Assembly (NCBI GenBank): GCA_046352935.1
Contig: JAXMGR010000014.1
Coordinates: 1-64,000 of the forward strand
Reading direction: 5' to 3'
DNA length: 64,000 nt
DNA from: CAYWMY01 sp046352935
GTDB taxonomy: Bacteria; Pseudomonadota; Gammaproteobacteria; Steroidobacterales; Steroidobacteraceae
Shown here: positions 30,767 through 38,967 of the stretch, in pieces
Layout of the letters: each line of letters begins with the position of its first letter
Position numbering within the stretch: the stretch's first letter is position 1
Notes under the pieces: generated by a model
Database searches by the model: none
What the model was told of the DNA's origin: nothing
The model's input: the letters and a program-made list of their open reading frames with translations, nothing else
Translations under genes and position numbers: made by a program

Positions 30767-32197
30767 TCAGCGGCCCGATGGCGCTGTCGCGAGGGCGGGC
30801 ACCAGCGGGCCCTGCGGCGAGCCAGTCATCCACTCCAGCAGGTCGAGGTAGCCGCGGATGTTCTCGACGAACTGCACGGGTTCCCAGCCGCGCGCGTAGC
30901 CGCGTTTCGCGTCCAGGTAATACTGCTCCTGCGCGAGCAGCGGCAGGGTGGCGCGTACGTCGCGCCAGGCGTCGGGACTGCGGCCCAGGCGCTGCGCCAG
31001 GACGCGCGCATCCTCGAGATGCCCGAAGCCCGTGTTGTAGGCGGCGAGCGCGAACCAGGTGCGATCGGGCTCGGGAATCCGCGCGGGGATCTTGCCGCGC
31101 ACCTCGACGAGATAGCGTGCGCCGCCCAGGATGCTCTCGCGTGCGTCGGCCCGATCGCGCACGCCGACCCGTGCCGCGGCGTCGGCCGTGAGCATCATGA
31201 GCCCGCGTACGCCGGTCGGCGACTCGGCGCGTGGATCCCAGCGCGATTCCTGGTACCCGATGGCGGCGAGCAGACGCCAGTCTTCGTCGATGGCGCGGGC
31301 CGCCTCCTCGAAGTGCGTGCGCAGCGCGGGCAGGCGCCCGGCGATGTGCTGCAGGAACGCACCGGCATCGATGCGGTCGAGGCGATTGAGGCCGCTCTCG
31401 TAACGGGCGAGAAGGCGGGCGAGCGTCCCGTCGGCTTTCCGGCGGGCGAAGAATCCGCTGACGGCGTGGGCGAGCTCCGGTTCGCCCGCGGGGAGCGCCC
31501 AGGCCAGCGAGCGCGGGTCCTCGAGGTCGAAGGCGACGCGCAGCGTCGGATGGAAGTGCTGGCCCAGCGCGAATTCGTTGGAATCCGCGATCGTGACATC
31601 GATGTCGCCGCGCGCGACGTGCGCGAGGAGATCGAGGGGGTCCGCGCCGCGTACGGCCTTCCAGCGCAGACCCGGCTCGCGCTCCCGGGCGCTGGCGAGG
31701 GCCTCGGCATGCGCGGACTGCGCTGCAACGGCCACGAAGCGCCCGACCAGGCCGGGGAGCCCCGCCGGGCGCGGCCGGTCGCCGCGGTAGACGACGTGCA
31801 GCTGGATGCGCTGGTACTGCGGACCGAAGTCGATGCGGCGCGACGGACGTGTGACCGTGAGGCCCGCCGCCGCGAGGTGCGCGCGGTTGCGCCTCACCGC
31901 AGCCAGCGCTGCCGCCGGCGACGGCAGCACGAGCAGGCGCAGCCGGACGCCGAGATCGCGGGCGAAGGCGGCGGCGAGCTCGTATTCGGGGCCCTCGGGA
32001 CCCTGCGTGCCGATGTAGTAGGAAACGGGGCTGTTGCGTGTGGCGACGCGCAGTTCGCCCGCCATCCGGATCTGTTGCAGCACGTCCGGCGGTTGCGAGC
32101 AGGTGCCGATCAGCAGTGCGAGGCCCGCGACGGCCAGAATGCGAACCGGGGCCGGCAGGAGCGGCCGCGGTCGCGCGGGGTCACGGTCGTTCGCCAT
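30767..32197 (-). CDS. mltF: Membrane-bound lytic murein transglycosylase F
   Basis: A 476-residue peptidoglycan lytic transglycosylase with a periplasmic-binding-protein-like regulatory domain. Residues 10-33 are a lipoprotein-type signal ending LIGTC, with Cys33 the likely lipidation site; Thr at -1 is unusual for a lipobox. Residues 45-270 are the SBP_bac_3-type domain (GELRVATRNSPVSYYIGTQGPEGPEYELAAAFA). The catalytic domain has LLAAIGYQESRWDPRAESPTGVRGLMMLTADAA with the essential glutamate in YQESRW, and the late motif WFALAAYNTGFGHLEDARVLA. The order and length match E. coli MltF. It is divergent from the tRNA gene and converges with tadA. Confidence 0.96.
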   Translation of the reverse strand: MANDRDPARPRPLLPAPVRILAVAGLALLIGTCSQPPDVLQQIRMAGELRVATRNSPVSYYIGTQGPEGPEYELAAAFARDLGVRLRLLVLPSPAAALAAVRRNRAHLAAAGLTVTRPSRRIDFGPQYQRIQLHVVYRGDRPRPAGLPGLVGRFVAVAAQSAHAEALASAREREPGLRWKAVRGADPLDLLAHVARGDIDVTIADSNEFALGQHFHPTLRVAFDLEDPRSLAWALPAGEPELAHAVSGFFARRKADGTLARLLARYESGLNRLDRIDAGAFLQHIAGRLPALRTHFEEAARAIDEDWRLLAAIGYQESRWDPRAESPTGVRGLMMLTADAAARVGVRDRADARESILGGARYLVEVRGKIPARIPEPDRTWFALAAYNTGFGHLEDARVLAQRLGRSPDAWRDVRATLPLLAQEQYYLDAKRGYARGWEPVQFVENIRGYLDLLEWMTGSPQGPLVPALATAPSGR

Positions 32198-32202
32198 TTG
32201 TG

Positions 32203-32208
32203 TAGAAT
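32203..32208 (+). promoter_or_regulatory. Possible -10 box of the tRNA-Ser gene
   Basis: TAGAAT lies 46 nt before the mature tRNA 5' end and just outside the divergent mltF start. A -35 at 17-bp spacing would be GTCACG, weak. Confidence 0.5.
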
Positions 32209-32254
32209 ACCGCGCCCCGGTCCACCCCGACCGGGATGCTGCGAAGGTTTCCGC

Positions 32255-32346
32255 GGAGAGGTACCGAAGCGGTCACAACGGCACCGACTCGAAATCGGTT
32301 GGGGGCATTACGCCCCACGTGGGTTCGAATCCCACCCTCTCCGCCA
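32255..32346 (+). tRNA. tRNA-Ser (anticodon CGA)
   Basis: A complete 92-nt class II tRNA. The acceptor GGAGAGG pairs with CCTCTCC, the discriminator is G and CCA is encoded at 32344-32346. The D arm is in the GTACCGAAGCGGTCACAAC stretch. The anticodon stem ACCGA/TCGGT encloses the loop CTCGAAA, giving anticodon CGA at 32290-32292, which reads UCG. The long variable arm (GGGGGC...GCCCC) and the T arm with GTTCGAATC are present. The extra arm and anticodon identify serine. Confidence 0.97.
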
Positions 32347-32376
32347 TCTTCCCACCGTGTCCTTGCGGGCTTCGCG

Positions 32377-32856
32377 ATGACAGCACTGGACGAGCCGCAG
32401 CGCCTTGCCGTACTCGCCGTCATCGAGCGGCTGGGGCGCGAGCCCGGGCCCCTGCTCGAGATCCTGCACGCCGTGCAGGATGCACTCGGATGGATACCAC
32501 CCGCCGCGGTGCCGGTCGTCGCCGGTGCGCTGAAGCTGTCGCGCGCCGAAGTGCACGGCGTGGTCAGTTTCTATCAACACTTCCGCAGTACTCCGCCCGG
32601 TGCGCACGTCGTGCGGGTCTGTGTGGCCGAGTCCTGCCGGGCGCTGGGCGCAGAGATGCTCGAATCCCATGCGCGTGCGCGGCTCGCCGTCGAGCCCGGG
32701 CAGACGACGCCCGACGGGCGCGTGACCCTGGAGTCTGTTTCCTGCCTCGGTCTCTGCGCCTGTTCGCCCGCGGTCATGATCGACGGTGAGCCGCACGGCC
32801 GGCTGACTCCGGAGCGCTTCGACGAGCTCGTCGAAGCGCTGGAGCCGCGGACGTGA
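32377..32856 (+). CDS. fdsG: NAD-dependent formate dehydrogenase, gamma subunit (NuoE-like)
   Basis: A 159-residue thioredoxin-like [2Fe-2S] subunit. The helical start LLEILHAVQDALGWIPPAAVPVVAGAL and the VHGVVSFYQHFRSTPPG block are typical of NuoE/FdsG. Cluster ligands are in VRVCVAESCRALG and SVSCLGLCACSPAVMIDGEPHG (C-x4-C ... C-x3-C). It passes electrons within the FdsB-FdsG-FdsA assembly. The ATG at 32377 begins 30 nt after the tRNA; the frame is open back through the tRNA, which is not coding. The stop overlaps the next start. Confidence 0.93.
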   Translation: MTALDEPQRLAVLAVIERLGREPGPLLEILHAVQDALGWIPPAAVPVVAGALKLSRAEVHGVVSFYQHFRSTPPGAHVVRVCVAESCRALGAEMLESHARARLAVEPGQTTPDGRVTLESVSCLGLCACSPAVMIDGEPHGRLTPERFDELVEALEPRT

Positions 32857-34388
32857 CGACCCTCCACGTGCCGCGCGATTCCGGCGCACTGTCGCTGGGT
32901 GCGGAAGCCGTCGTTGCGGCGATCGCGGCTGAAGCCCGCCGCCGCAGTACCGCATTGCGCATCGTCCGCAACGGCTCTCGCGGGTTGTACTGGCTCGAGC
33001 CGCTCGTGGAGGTCACGAAGGCAGGGGGCCGCATCGGCTACGGGCCGGTGACGCCGGCCGATGTGCCGGGCCTGTTCGATGCCGGATTCCTGGACGGTGG
33101 CCCGCATCCGCTCTGCATCGGGCTCGTGGACCGGCATCCCTGGCTCGAGAGCCAGCAGCGCTGGAGCTTCGCGCGCGTCGGCGTCATCGATCCCGTGAGC
33201 CTCCCCTCCAGTCTCGCCCACGGTGGCTTCCAGGGTCTGGAGCGTGCGCTCACGCTCGGGCCGCGACAGGTCCTGGACGAGGTCGTCGAATCGGGACTTC
33301 GTGGCCGCGGCGGGGCGGCTTTCCCGACGGGCCGCAAGTGGCAGACTGTCGCCGCGCAGGCCTCCGGCCCGAAGTACATCGTCTGCAATGCGGACGAGGG
33401 TGATTCCGGCAGCTTCGCGGATCGCATGATCCTGGAGGGCGATCCGTTCCTGCTGCTCGAGGGCATGGTCATCGCGGGTCTCGCGGTCGGCGCGACGCAG
33501 GGCTGGATCTACCTGCGTGCGGAGTATCCACACGCGCGGCGCGTGCTCGTGGAGGCCATCGACGCTGCGCGCGCCGGCGGCTGTCTCGGTGCCGATGTGC
33601 TGGGCAGCGGCCGGGCCTTCGATGTCACGCTGCGCATGGGCGCAGGCGCGTACATCTGCGGCGAGGAGACCTCGATGCTCGAGAGTCTCGAGGGCCGCCG
33701 CGGCGAGGTCCGCGTGCGCCCGCCGCTCCCGGCCGAGAAGGGGCTCTTCGGGTGTCCGACCGTGGTCAACAACGTCGTCACGCTGGCGGCGGTGCCCGGA
33801 ATCCTGGCGCATGGAGCCGCGGCGTACCGCGCGCACGGCACGGAGCATTCGTGCGGCACGCTGCCCCTGCAGCTCGCGGGCAACGTGCGTCGTGGCGGGC
33901 TCGTCGAGCGGGCGTTCGGGCTGAGCCTGCGCGAACTGCTGTACGACTACGGCGGCGGCTCGGCAACCGGCCGGCCGCTGCGCGCCGTGCAGGTCGGCGG
34001 TCCGCTGGGTGCCTGGCTGCCCGCATCGCAGTTCGATCTGCCGCTGACCTACGAGGCACTGGAGGCCGCTGGCGCGATGCTGGGCCACGGCGGCATCGTC
34101 GCATTCGACGAGACCGTCGACATGCTGGGCATGGCGCGCCAGGCGATGGAATTCTGCGCCGCGGAGTCCTGCGGCAAGTGCACGCCCTGTCGCATCGGCT
34201 CGCGGCGCGGCGTCGAACTGCTGGAGCGCATCGCCTCGGGCGCGAGCGTGGAACCGGATCTGTCCCGGCTCGAGGAGCTCTGCCACACGATGGAGCACGG
34301 CTCGCTCTGCGGCCTGGGCAGCATGACGCCCTACCCGGTGCTGAGTGCGCTGCGGCACTTCCCGGCTGATTTCCGCAAGGCGGATTGA
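32853..34388 (+). CDS. fdsB: NAD-dependent formate dehydrogenase, beta subunit (NuoF-like)
   Basis: A 511-residue diaphorase subunit carrying FMN, the NAD site and one [4Fe-4S] cluster. It has an N-terminal NuoE-like/thioredoxin stretch (residues 1-100, without cluster cysteines). The FMN/NAD block is GLRGRGGAAFPTGRKWQ, then KYIVCNADEGDSGSFADRMILEGDP. The flavin-binding Gly-rich motif GAGAYICGEETSMLESLEG and the 4Fe-4S motif ESCGKCTPCRIGSRRGVELL, with the last cysteine in LEELCHTMEHGSLCGLG, are all intact. The GTG start at 32853 overlaps the fdsG stop (GTGA). It transfers electrons from formate oxidation to NAD+. Confidence 0.95.
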   Translation: MTTLHVPRDSGALSLGAEAVVAAIAAEARRRSTALRIVRNGSRGLYWLEPLVEVTKAGGRIGYGPVTPADVPGLFDAGFLDGGPHPLCIGLVDRHPWLESQQRWSFARVGVIDPVSLPSSLAHGGFQGLERALTLGPRQVLDEVVESGLRGRGGAAFPTGRKWQTVAAQASGPKYIVCNADEGDSGSFADRMILEGDPFLLLEGMVIAGLAVGATQGWIYLRAEYPHARRVLVEAIDAARAGGCLGADVLGSGRAFDVTLRMGAGAYICGEETSMLESLEGRRGEVRVRPPLPAEKGLFGCPTVVNNVVTLAAVPGILAHGAAAYRAHGTEHSCGTLPLQLAGNVRRGGLVERAFGLSLRELLYDYGGGSATGRPLRAVQVGGPLGAWLPASQFDLPLTYEALEAAGAMLGHGGIVAFDETVDMLGMARQAMEFCAAESCGKCTPCRIGSRRGVELLERIASGASVEPDLSRLEELCHTMEHGSLCGLGSMTPYPVLSALRHFPADFRKAD

Positions 34389-34399
34389 GGGGTCACGCC

Positions 34400-37225
34400 G
34401 TGCACGCGATGGGTCATCACGATCTGGGTACGCCGGCGGCGGCCGGTGAGCCGGTCGCGCTCGAAATCGACGGCGTTCCCGTGACGGTGCCGGCCGGCAC
34501 CTCGCTGCTGCGCGCGGCCGGTCTCGCGGGAATCCGCATACCGAAGCTCTGCGCCACCGACACCCTCGAGGCCTTCGGCTCCTGCCGTCTCTGCACGGTC
34601 GAGGTCGAGGGGCGCAGAGGCTGTCCCGCCGCCTGCACCACCACCGCTGCGCCGGGCATGAAAGTCCGCACGCAGAGCGAGGCGCTGACGCGGCTGCGCC
34701 GCGGCGTCGTGGAACTCTACGTCTCGGATCATCCGCTCGACTGCGATGGCTGTCCGGCCGATGGTCACTGTGAACTGCAGGACGTGGCCGCCGCCGTGGG
34801 CGTGACGCACAGTCCCTATGCACCGGGCGCGAACCATGCGTCCGCCGCGCGCGACGCGGGCAACCCGTATTTCGACTTCGATCCGTCGCTGTGCGTGGTC
34901 TGTTCGCGCTGCGTCCGCGCCTGCGGCGAAGTGCAGGGCACCTTCGCGCTGACCGTCGAGGGCCGCGGCTTCGCCTCGCGCATCGTCGCGGGCCAGGCGG
35001 AGGAGTTCATCGGGTCCGAGTGCGTGTCCTGCGGGGCCTGCGTGGAGGCGTGCCCGACGGCCGCACTGTCGGAGAAGAGCCTCGCCGCCATCGGCCGTCC
35101 AGACCGCGTCGTCGCGACCACCTGCGCGTACTGCGGCGTCGGCTGCGCCCTCGACGTCGAACTGAGGGGTGATCGCGTCGCGCGCGTGGTGCCCGACCGC
35201 GGCGGCCGTGCGAACCACGGCCACGCCTGCGTGAAAGGGCGCTTCGCCTGGGGATATGTCGCGCACCCGGACCGCATCACGCGCCCCATGATGCGCGCGA
35301 GGATCACGGATCCCTGGCGTGAGGTCGGCTGGGACGAGGCGATCGCGCACGTCGCCGCGGAGTTCCGGCGCATCCAGCAGCGCCATGGACGCCTCGCGAT
35401 CGGTGGTATTACCTCGTCACGCTGCACCAACGAGGAGACCTTCCTCGTGCAGAAGCTCGTGCGCGCCGCGTTCGGCAACAACAACGTCGACACCTGCGCG
35501 CGCGTCTGCCATTCGCCGACCGGATACGGACTCAAGCAGACCCTGGGCGAATCTGCCGGCACGCAGGCCTTCGACTCCGTGATGCAGGCCGATGTGATCA
35601 TGGTGATCGGCGCGAGCCCCGCGGACGCTCATCCGGTCTTCGCCTCACGGCTCGAACGCCGGCTGCGGCAGGGCGCGCGGCTCGTCGTGGTGGACCCGCG
35701 GGCCACGGGCATCCTGCGCGCGCCCCGCACCGGGATCGCGCATCATCTGCAGCTGCGCCCCGGAACCAACGTTGCGCTCCTGAACGCGCTCGCGCACGTG
35801 ATCGTGACCGCGGGGCTCGTGAAGGAAGACTATGTCGCCGCCCGCTGCGAACCGGAGTCCTTCGAGCGCTGGCGCCGGTTCGTCGCGGATCCCGCGCGCT
35901 CGCCGGAGGCGACGACCGCGATCACCGGAGTACCGCCCGGCGCAGTGCGCGAGGCGGCGCTGCTGTACGGCCGCGCCGGCAACGCGGCGATCTATTACGG
36001 CCTCGGCGTGACGGAACACAGCCAGGGCTCGACGGCGGTCATGGGCATCGCGAACCTCGCGATGGCGACCGGTAACCTCGGCCGCGAGGGCGTGGGCGTG
36101 AATCCGCTGCGCGGCCAGAACAACGTGCAGGGCGCCTGCGACATGGGTTCGTTCCCGCACGAGTTCAGCGGCTACCGCCACGTGTCGGACGACGCGGTGC
36201 GCGGACGGTTCGAGGTCGCCTGGGGCGTGCCGCTCGACGCGGATCCCGGGCTGCGCATCCCGAACATGATGGAGGCCGCGCTCGACGGCACCTTCAAGGG
36301 TCTCTATGTGCAGGGCGAGGACCTCGCGCAATCGGAGCCCGATACGACGCGGGTCACGCGCGGGCTCGCGGCCATGGAATGCGTGGTGGTGCAGGACCTG
36401 TTCCTCAACGAGACGGCGCGCTACGCGCACGTCTTCCTGCCGGGGGCCTCGTTCCTGGAGAAGGACGGCACGTTCACCAACGCGGAGCGGCGGATCTCGC
36501 GCGTGCGCAAGGTCATGGAGCCACCGTCCGGTCTCGCCGACTGGGAAGTCACCGTGCGGCTCGCGAACGCGCTCGGCTGCCCGATGGCCTATAGCCATCC
36601 CGCGGAGATCATGGCCGAGATCGCCTCGCTGACGCCGGCTTTCGCGGGCGTCGGCTACGAACTGCTGGACCGCCAGGGCAGCGTGCAGTGGCCCTGCAAC
36701 GAGGCGGCGCCCGCGGGCACGCCCACCCTGCACGTCGACCGGTTCCTGCGGGGGCGTGGCCGGTTCTATGTCACCGCATACGTGCCGACCCGCGAGCGCA
36801 CGTCGAGCCGGTTCCCGCTGCTGCTCACCACCGGTCGCGTGCTCGCGCAGTACAACGTCGGCGCGCAGACACGCCGCACGGCGAATGTGGTCTGGAATCC
36901 GGAGGATCGCCTCGAGATCCATCCTGCCGATGCCGCGGCGCGCGGCATCCGGGATGGCGAGTGGGTCGGGATCGCGAGTCGCGAGGGCGAGACCGTGCTG
37001 CGCGCCGCGGTGAGCGCGGACATCAAGTCCGGAGCCGTCCATACGACCTTCCACTTCCCCGGATCGGGCGCGAACCGCCTCACGACCGGGAACTCGGACT
37101 GGGCGACGAACTGTCCGGAATACAAGGTCACGGCGGTGCAGGTCGTCCGCGTCGACGATCCAGAGGAATGGCGCGACCGACGCTGCGCCGAACGCCAGGC
37201 GGAGGAGGCGGACGCCGCCTCCTGA
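34400..37225 (+). CDS. fdsA: NAD-dependent formate dehydrogenase, alpha (catalytic) subunit
   Basis: A 941-residue bis-pterin Mo/W enzyme oxidising formate to CO2. The N-terminal NuoG-like part has a [2Fe-2S] site (KLCATDTLEAFGSCRLCTVEVEG ... CPAAC) and the CDGCPADGHCELQ block. Two 4Fe-4S motifs follow (CVVCSRCVRACGE and CVSCGACVEACPT), then the proximal cluster in TCAYCGVGCALDV. The active-site loop VDTCARVCHSPTGYG has Cys370 as the metal ligand with the adjacent His, so it is a cysteine rather than a selenocysteine enzyme. I start at GTG 34400, which has AGGGG about 8 nt upstream; a TTG overlapping the fdsB stop at 34385 is the alternative. No fdsC (fdhD-type sulfurtransferase) or fdsD follows here. 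Confidence 0.95.
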   Translation: MHAMGHHDLGTPAAAGEPVALEIDGVPVTVPAGTSLLRAAGLAGIRIPKLCATDTLEAFGSCRLCTVEVEGRRGCPAACTTTAAPGMKVRTQSEALTRLRRGVVELYVSDHPLDCDGCPADGHCELQDVAAAVGVTHSPYAPGANHASAARDAGNPYFDFDPSLCVVCSRCVRACGEVQGTFALTVEGRGFASRIVAGQAEEFIGSECVSCGACVEACPTAALSEKSLAAIGRPDRVVATTCAYCGVGCALDVELRGDRVARVVPDRGGRANHGHACVKGRFAWGYVAHPDRITRPMMRARITDPWREVGWDEAIAHVAAEFRRIQQRHGRLAIGGITSSRCTNEETFLVQKLVRAAFGNNNVDTCARVCHSPTGYGLKQTLGESAGTQAFDSVMQADVIMVIGASPADAHPVFASRLERRLRQGARLVVVDPRATGILRAPRTGIAHHLQLRPGTNVALLNALAHVIVTAGLVKEDYVAARCEPESFERWRRFVADPARSPEATTAITGVPPGAVREAALLYGRAGNAAIYYGLGVTEHSQGSTAVMGIANLAMATGNLGREGVGVNPLRGQNNVQGACDMGSFPHEFSGYRHVSDDAVRGRFEVAWGVPLDADPGLRIPNMMEAALDGTFKGLYVQGEDLAQSEPDTTRVTRGLAAMECVVVQDLFLNETARYAHVFLPGASFLEKDGTFTNAERRISRVRKVMEPPSGLADWEVTVRLANALGCPMAYSHPAEIMAEIASLTPAFAGVGYELLDRQGSVQWPCNEAAPAGTPTLHVDRFLRGRGRFYVTAYVPTRERTSSRFPLLLTTGRVLAQYNVGAQTRRTANVVWNPEDRLEIHPADAAARGIRDGEWVGIASREGETVLRAAVSADIKSGAVHTTFHFPGSGANRLTTGNSDWATNCPEYKVTAVQVVRVDDPEEWRDRRCAERQAEEADAAS

Positions 37226-37241
37226 CGGGGACCGCAGCGGC

Positions 37242-38393
37242 TCAGCGGCCCGCGGTGCCGTCCGTGTCCCGCGCCTCGCCGCCCAGGGCCACGAGGCGGC
37301 GGTAGGCCCGCCCGAATTCCTCGGCGAAGGCCGGGGGAATGCCGGATTCGCCCTGCTGGACGAAGGTCCGGAACAGTTCGCGGTAGCGCTGCCAGTAGCG
37401 CGCGAACGTGCCCGCATCCGCCGTGGTGCGTGTGCCGCGTCCGAACTGGAGTTCCAGTTCGTCGGGATCGATGTGCACGAGCATGTCGTTCACGGCTTCC
37501 TTGATGGCGGTGCCCACGGCGAGTTCGTGGCGCCGCGCATCGGCGAAGTTCCGGCGCGCCGCGTCGACCAGACCCTTGGCGCCACTGTCACCGGCGAGCC
37601 ACTGGCGCAGCGCATCGTCCACGTTGATCGGGCGCGGGTTCGGCCCCGAGCCGTCACGCCGTGTGCTCGGCGGCTGAATGCCGAAATCACGCGTGAATTC
37701 GGCGCGGGCCTGCGCAAGTTCGTGGAAGCCGAGCGCGATCTCGCGCAGCAGTTGTCCGGCCTGGTGGAGCAACGCGGCGCGCGCGTCCGCCGACAGCTCC
37801 GCCGGTTCCAGTCCCGCGCCACGGCAGAATGCCTGGATCCCGGGCCAGAGCTCGCGGTCCTCGCCACGTTGCAGGGCTCCGGGCTCGCCACGTTGACGCC
37901 GCGCGCGGTCATCGGCGCCCGTGGTGGTCCGCGTCGCCCGTTCCTGGCCGTACGCGTCGGAGGCGCGGATGCCGGAGGTGTCGAGCGAGGGCAGGTCGTC
38001 CGAGTCGAAATCGATCCGCGTCTCGACGAAATCCACGTCCGAGATGGGCGAGTCCGGCGGGAAATCGTTGTTCGGCGTGATCTCGACCATGATCTCGTAG
38101 TCGGCGATCCGCAGCAGGTCGCCGTTGGCGAGCTGGCGGCGACCACCCGAGCCGAGTGGCCGGCGTTCATCGTTGAGATAGGTGCCGTTGCGGGACAGGT
38201 CCGTCACCCACCATTCGCCGCCCCGATGGTCGATGGCTGCGTGATGGCTGGAGACATAGCGGTCGGGATCGGTCAGCACCCAGTCGTTGTCCGGCGCACG
38301 GCCGATGCGACCGCCCTGCACGCCGAACACCGCGCTGCCCCGCCGTCCCGTCGAAGCAGCCTTGCCGCCGATGACTTTGAGTGTGATGGCCAT
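37242..38393 (-). CDS. FHA-domain protein, type VI secretion TagH-like
   Basis: A 383-residue protein with an N-terminal forkhead-associated phosphothreonine-binding domain at residues 1-100: RIGRAPDNDWVLTDPDRYVSSHHAAIDHRGGEWWVTDLSRNGTYLN has the conserved GR, SxxH and NGT residues. A low-complexity acidic and arginine linker (about 110-180) follows. The C-terminal 190 residues (VDDALRQWLAGDSGAKGLVDAARR, then AVGTAIKEAVNDMLVHIDPDEL and YWQRYRELFRTFVQQG) match the C-terminal domain of FHA proteins associated with type VI secretion. In those systems it is regulated by a Ser/Thr kinase. No other type VI gene is in the window. The ATG at 38393 is the family start; the frame is open upstream without similarity. 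It converges with fdsA. Confidence 0.88.
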   Translation of the reverse strand: MAITLKVIGGKAASTGRRGSAVFGVQGGRIGRAPDNDWVLTDPDRYVSSHHAAIDHRGGEWWVTDLSRNGTYLNDERRPLGSGGRRQLANGDLLRIADYEIMVEITPNNDFPPDSPISDVDFVETRIDFDSDDLPSLDTSGIRASDAYGQERATRTTTGADDRARRQRGEPGALQRGEDRELWPGIQAFCRGAGLEPAELSADARAALLHQAGQLLREIALGFHELAQARAEFTRDFGIQPPSTRRDGSGPNPRPINVDDALRQWLAGDSGAKGLVDAARRNFADARRHELAVGTAIKEAVNDMLVHIDPDELELQFGRGTRTTADAGTFARYWQRYRELFRTFVQQGESGIPPAFAEEFGRAYRRLVALGGEARDTDGTAGR

Positions 38394-38582
38394 GTTCCCA
38401 GCGACCTCAGGAGCCTGTCCGATCATTGTCCACGACGGGGGCCATGGCGCTGCGTATCCGCTGTCTTCCGGGCGCGACGCGGCGCATGTGCCATCTCCGG
38501 GCAGGTTCGTGGACCGCGACCCCGGTCCGGGCCCCTGGCTCCCCCGCGGGCATCGTACTCCGGTGATCCATCGGTCTGTCCG

Positions 38583-38588
38583 TATAAT
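38583..38588 (+). promoter_or_regulatory. -10 box of the DUF1820 gene
   Basis: A perfect TATAAT 34 nt upstream of the ATG at 38623. No good -35 at 16-18 bp is seen. Confidence 0.55.
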
Positions 38589-38622
38589 ACGTGACCCCCA
38601 CGGCAGCGCAGTCCGAGCCCCG

Positions 38623-38964
38623 ATGGCCACAAGTCACATTTTCAAGATTCTGTTCGTCAATCAGGGCAAGGTCTACGAGATCTACGCGCGCAAGGTCAGC
38701 CACGGCGCGATGCTGGGATTCCTGGAGGTCGAGGAACTCGTTTTCGGCGAGAAATCGTCGATCGTCCTCGACCCCGGCGAGGAGCGCATCAAATCGGAGT
38801 TCGCCGGCGTCAAGCGCACTTTCCTGCCCGTGCACTCGGTACTGCGGGTGGACGAAGTGCGCAAGCAGGGGGTCAGCAAGATCACGGCGCTGGAAGCGGG
38901 CGCGAACGTGACGCCGTTCCCGATGGGCCTGCCGCCGGGCATCGACGGTGGCTCGAAGAAGTAG
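38623..38964 (+). CDS. DUF1820 family protein
   Basis: A 113-residue protein of a small gammaproteobacterial family of unknown function. The N-terminus MATSHIFKILFVNQGKVYEI, the EVEELVFGEKSSIVLDPGEERIKSEFAGVKRTFLPVHSVLRVDEV core and the GVSKITALEAGANVTPFP end are almost consensus for DUF1820. The length is usual. It has its own TATAAT promoter box and is followed after 3 nt by purL, so the two are probably co-transcribed. The family is strongly conserved across gammaproteobacteria, but I know of no experimentally fixed role. Confidence 0.93.
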   Translation: MATSHIFKILFVNQGKVYEIYARKVSHGAMLGFLEVEELVFGEKSSIVLDPGEERIKSEFAGVKRTFLPVHSVLRVDEVRKQGVSKITALEAGANVTPFPMGLPPGIDGGSKK

Positions 38965-38967
38965 TCG

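Noticed and set aside
32200..32400. Integration or attachment site at the tRNA-Ser gene
   Set aside because: I see no duplicated tRNA 3' end, integrase gene or abrupt change in composition near it.
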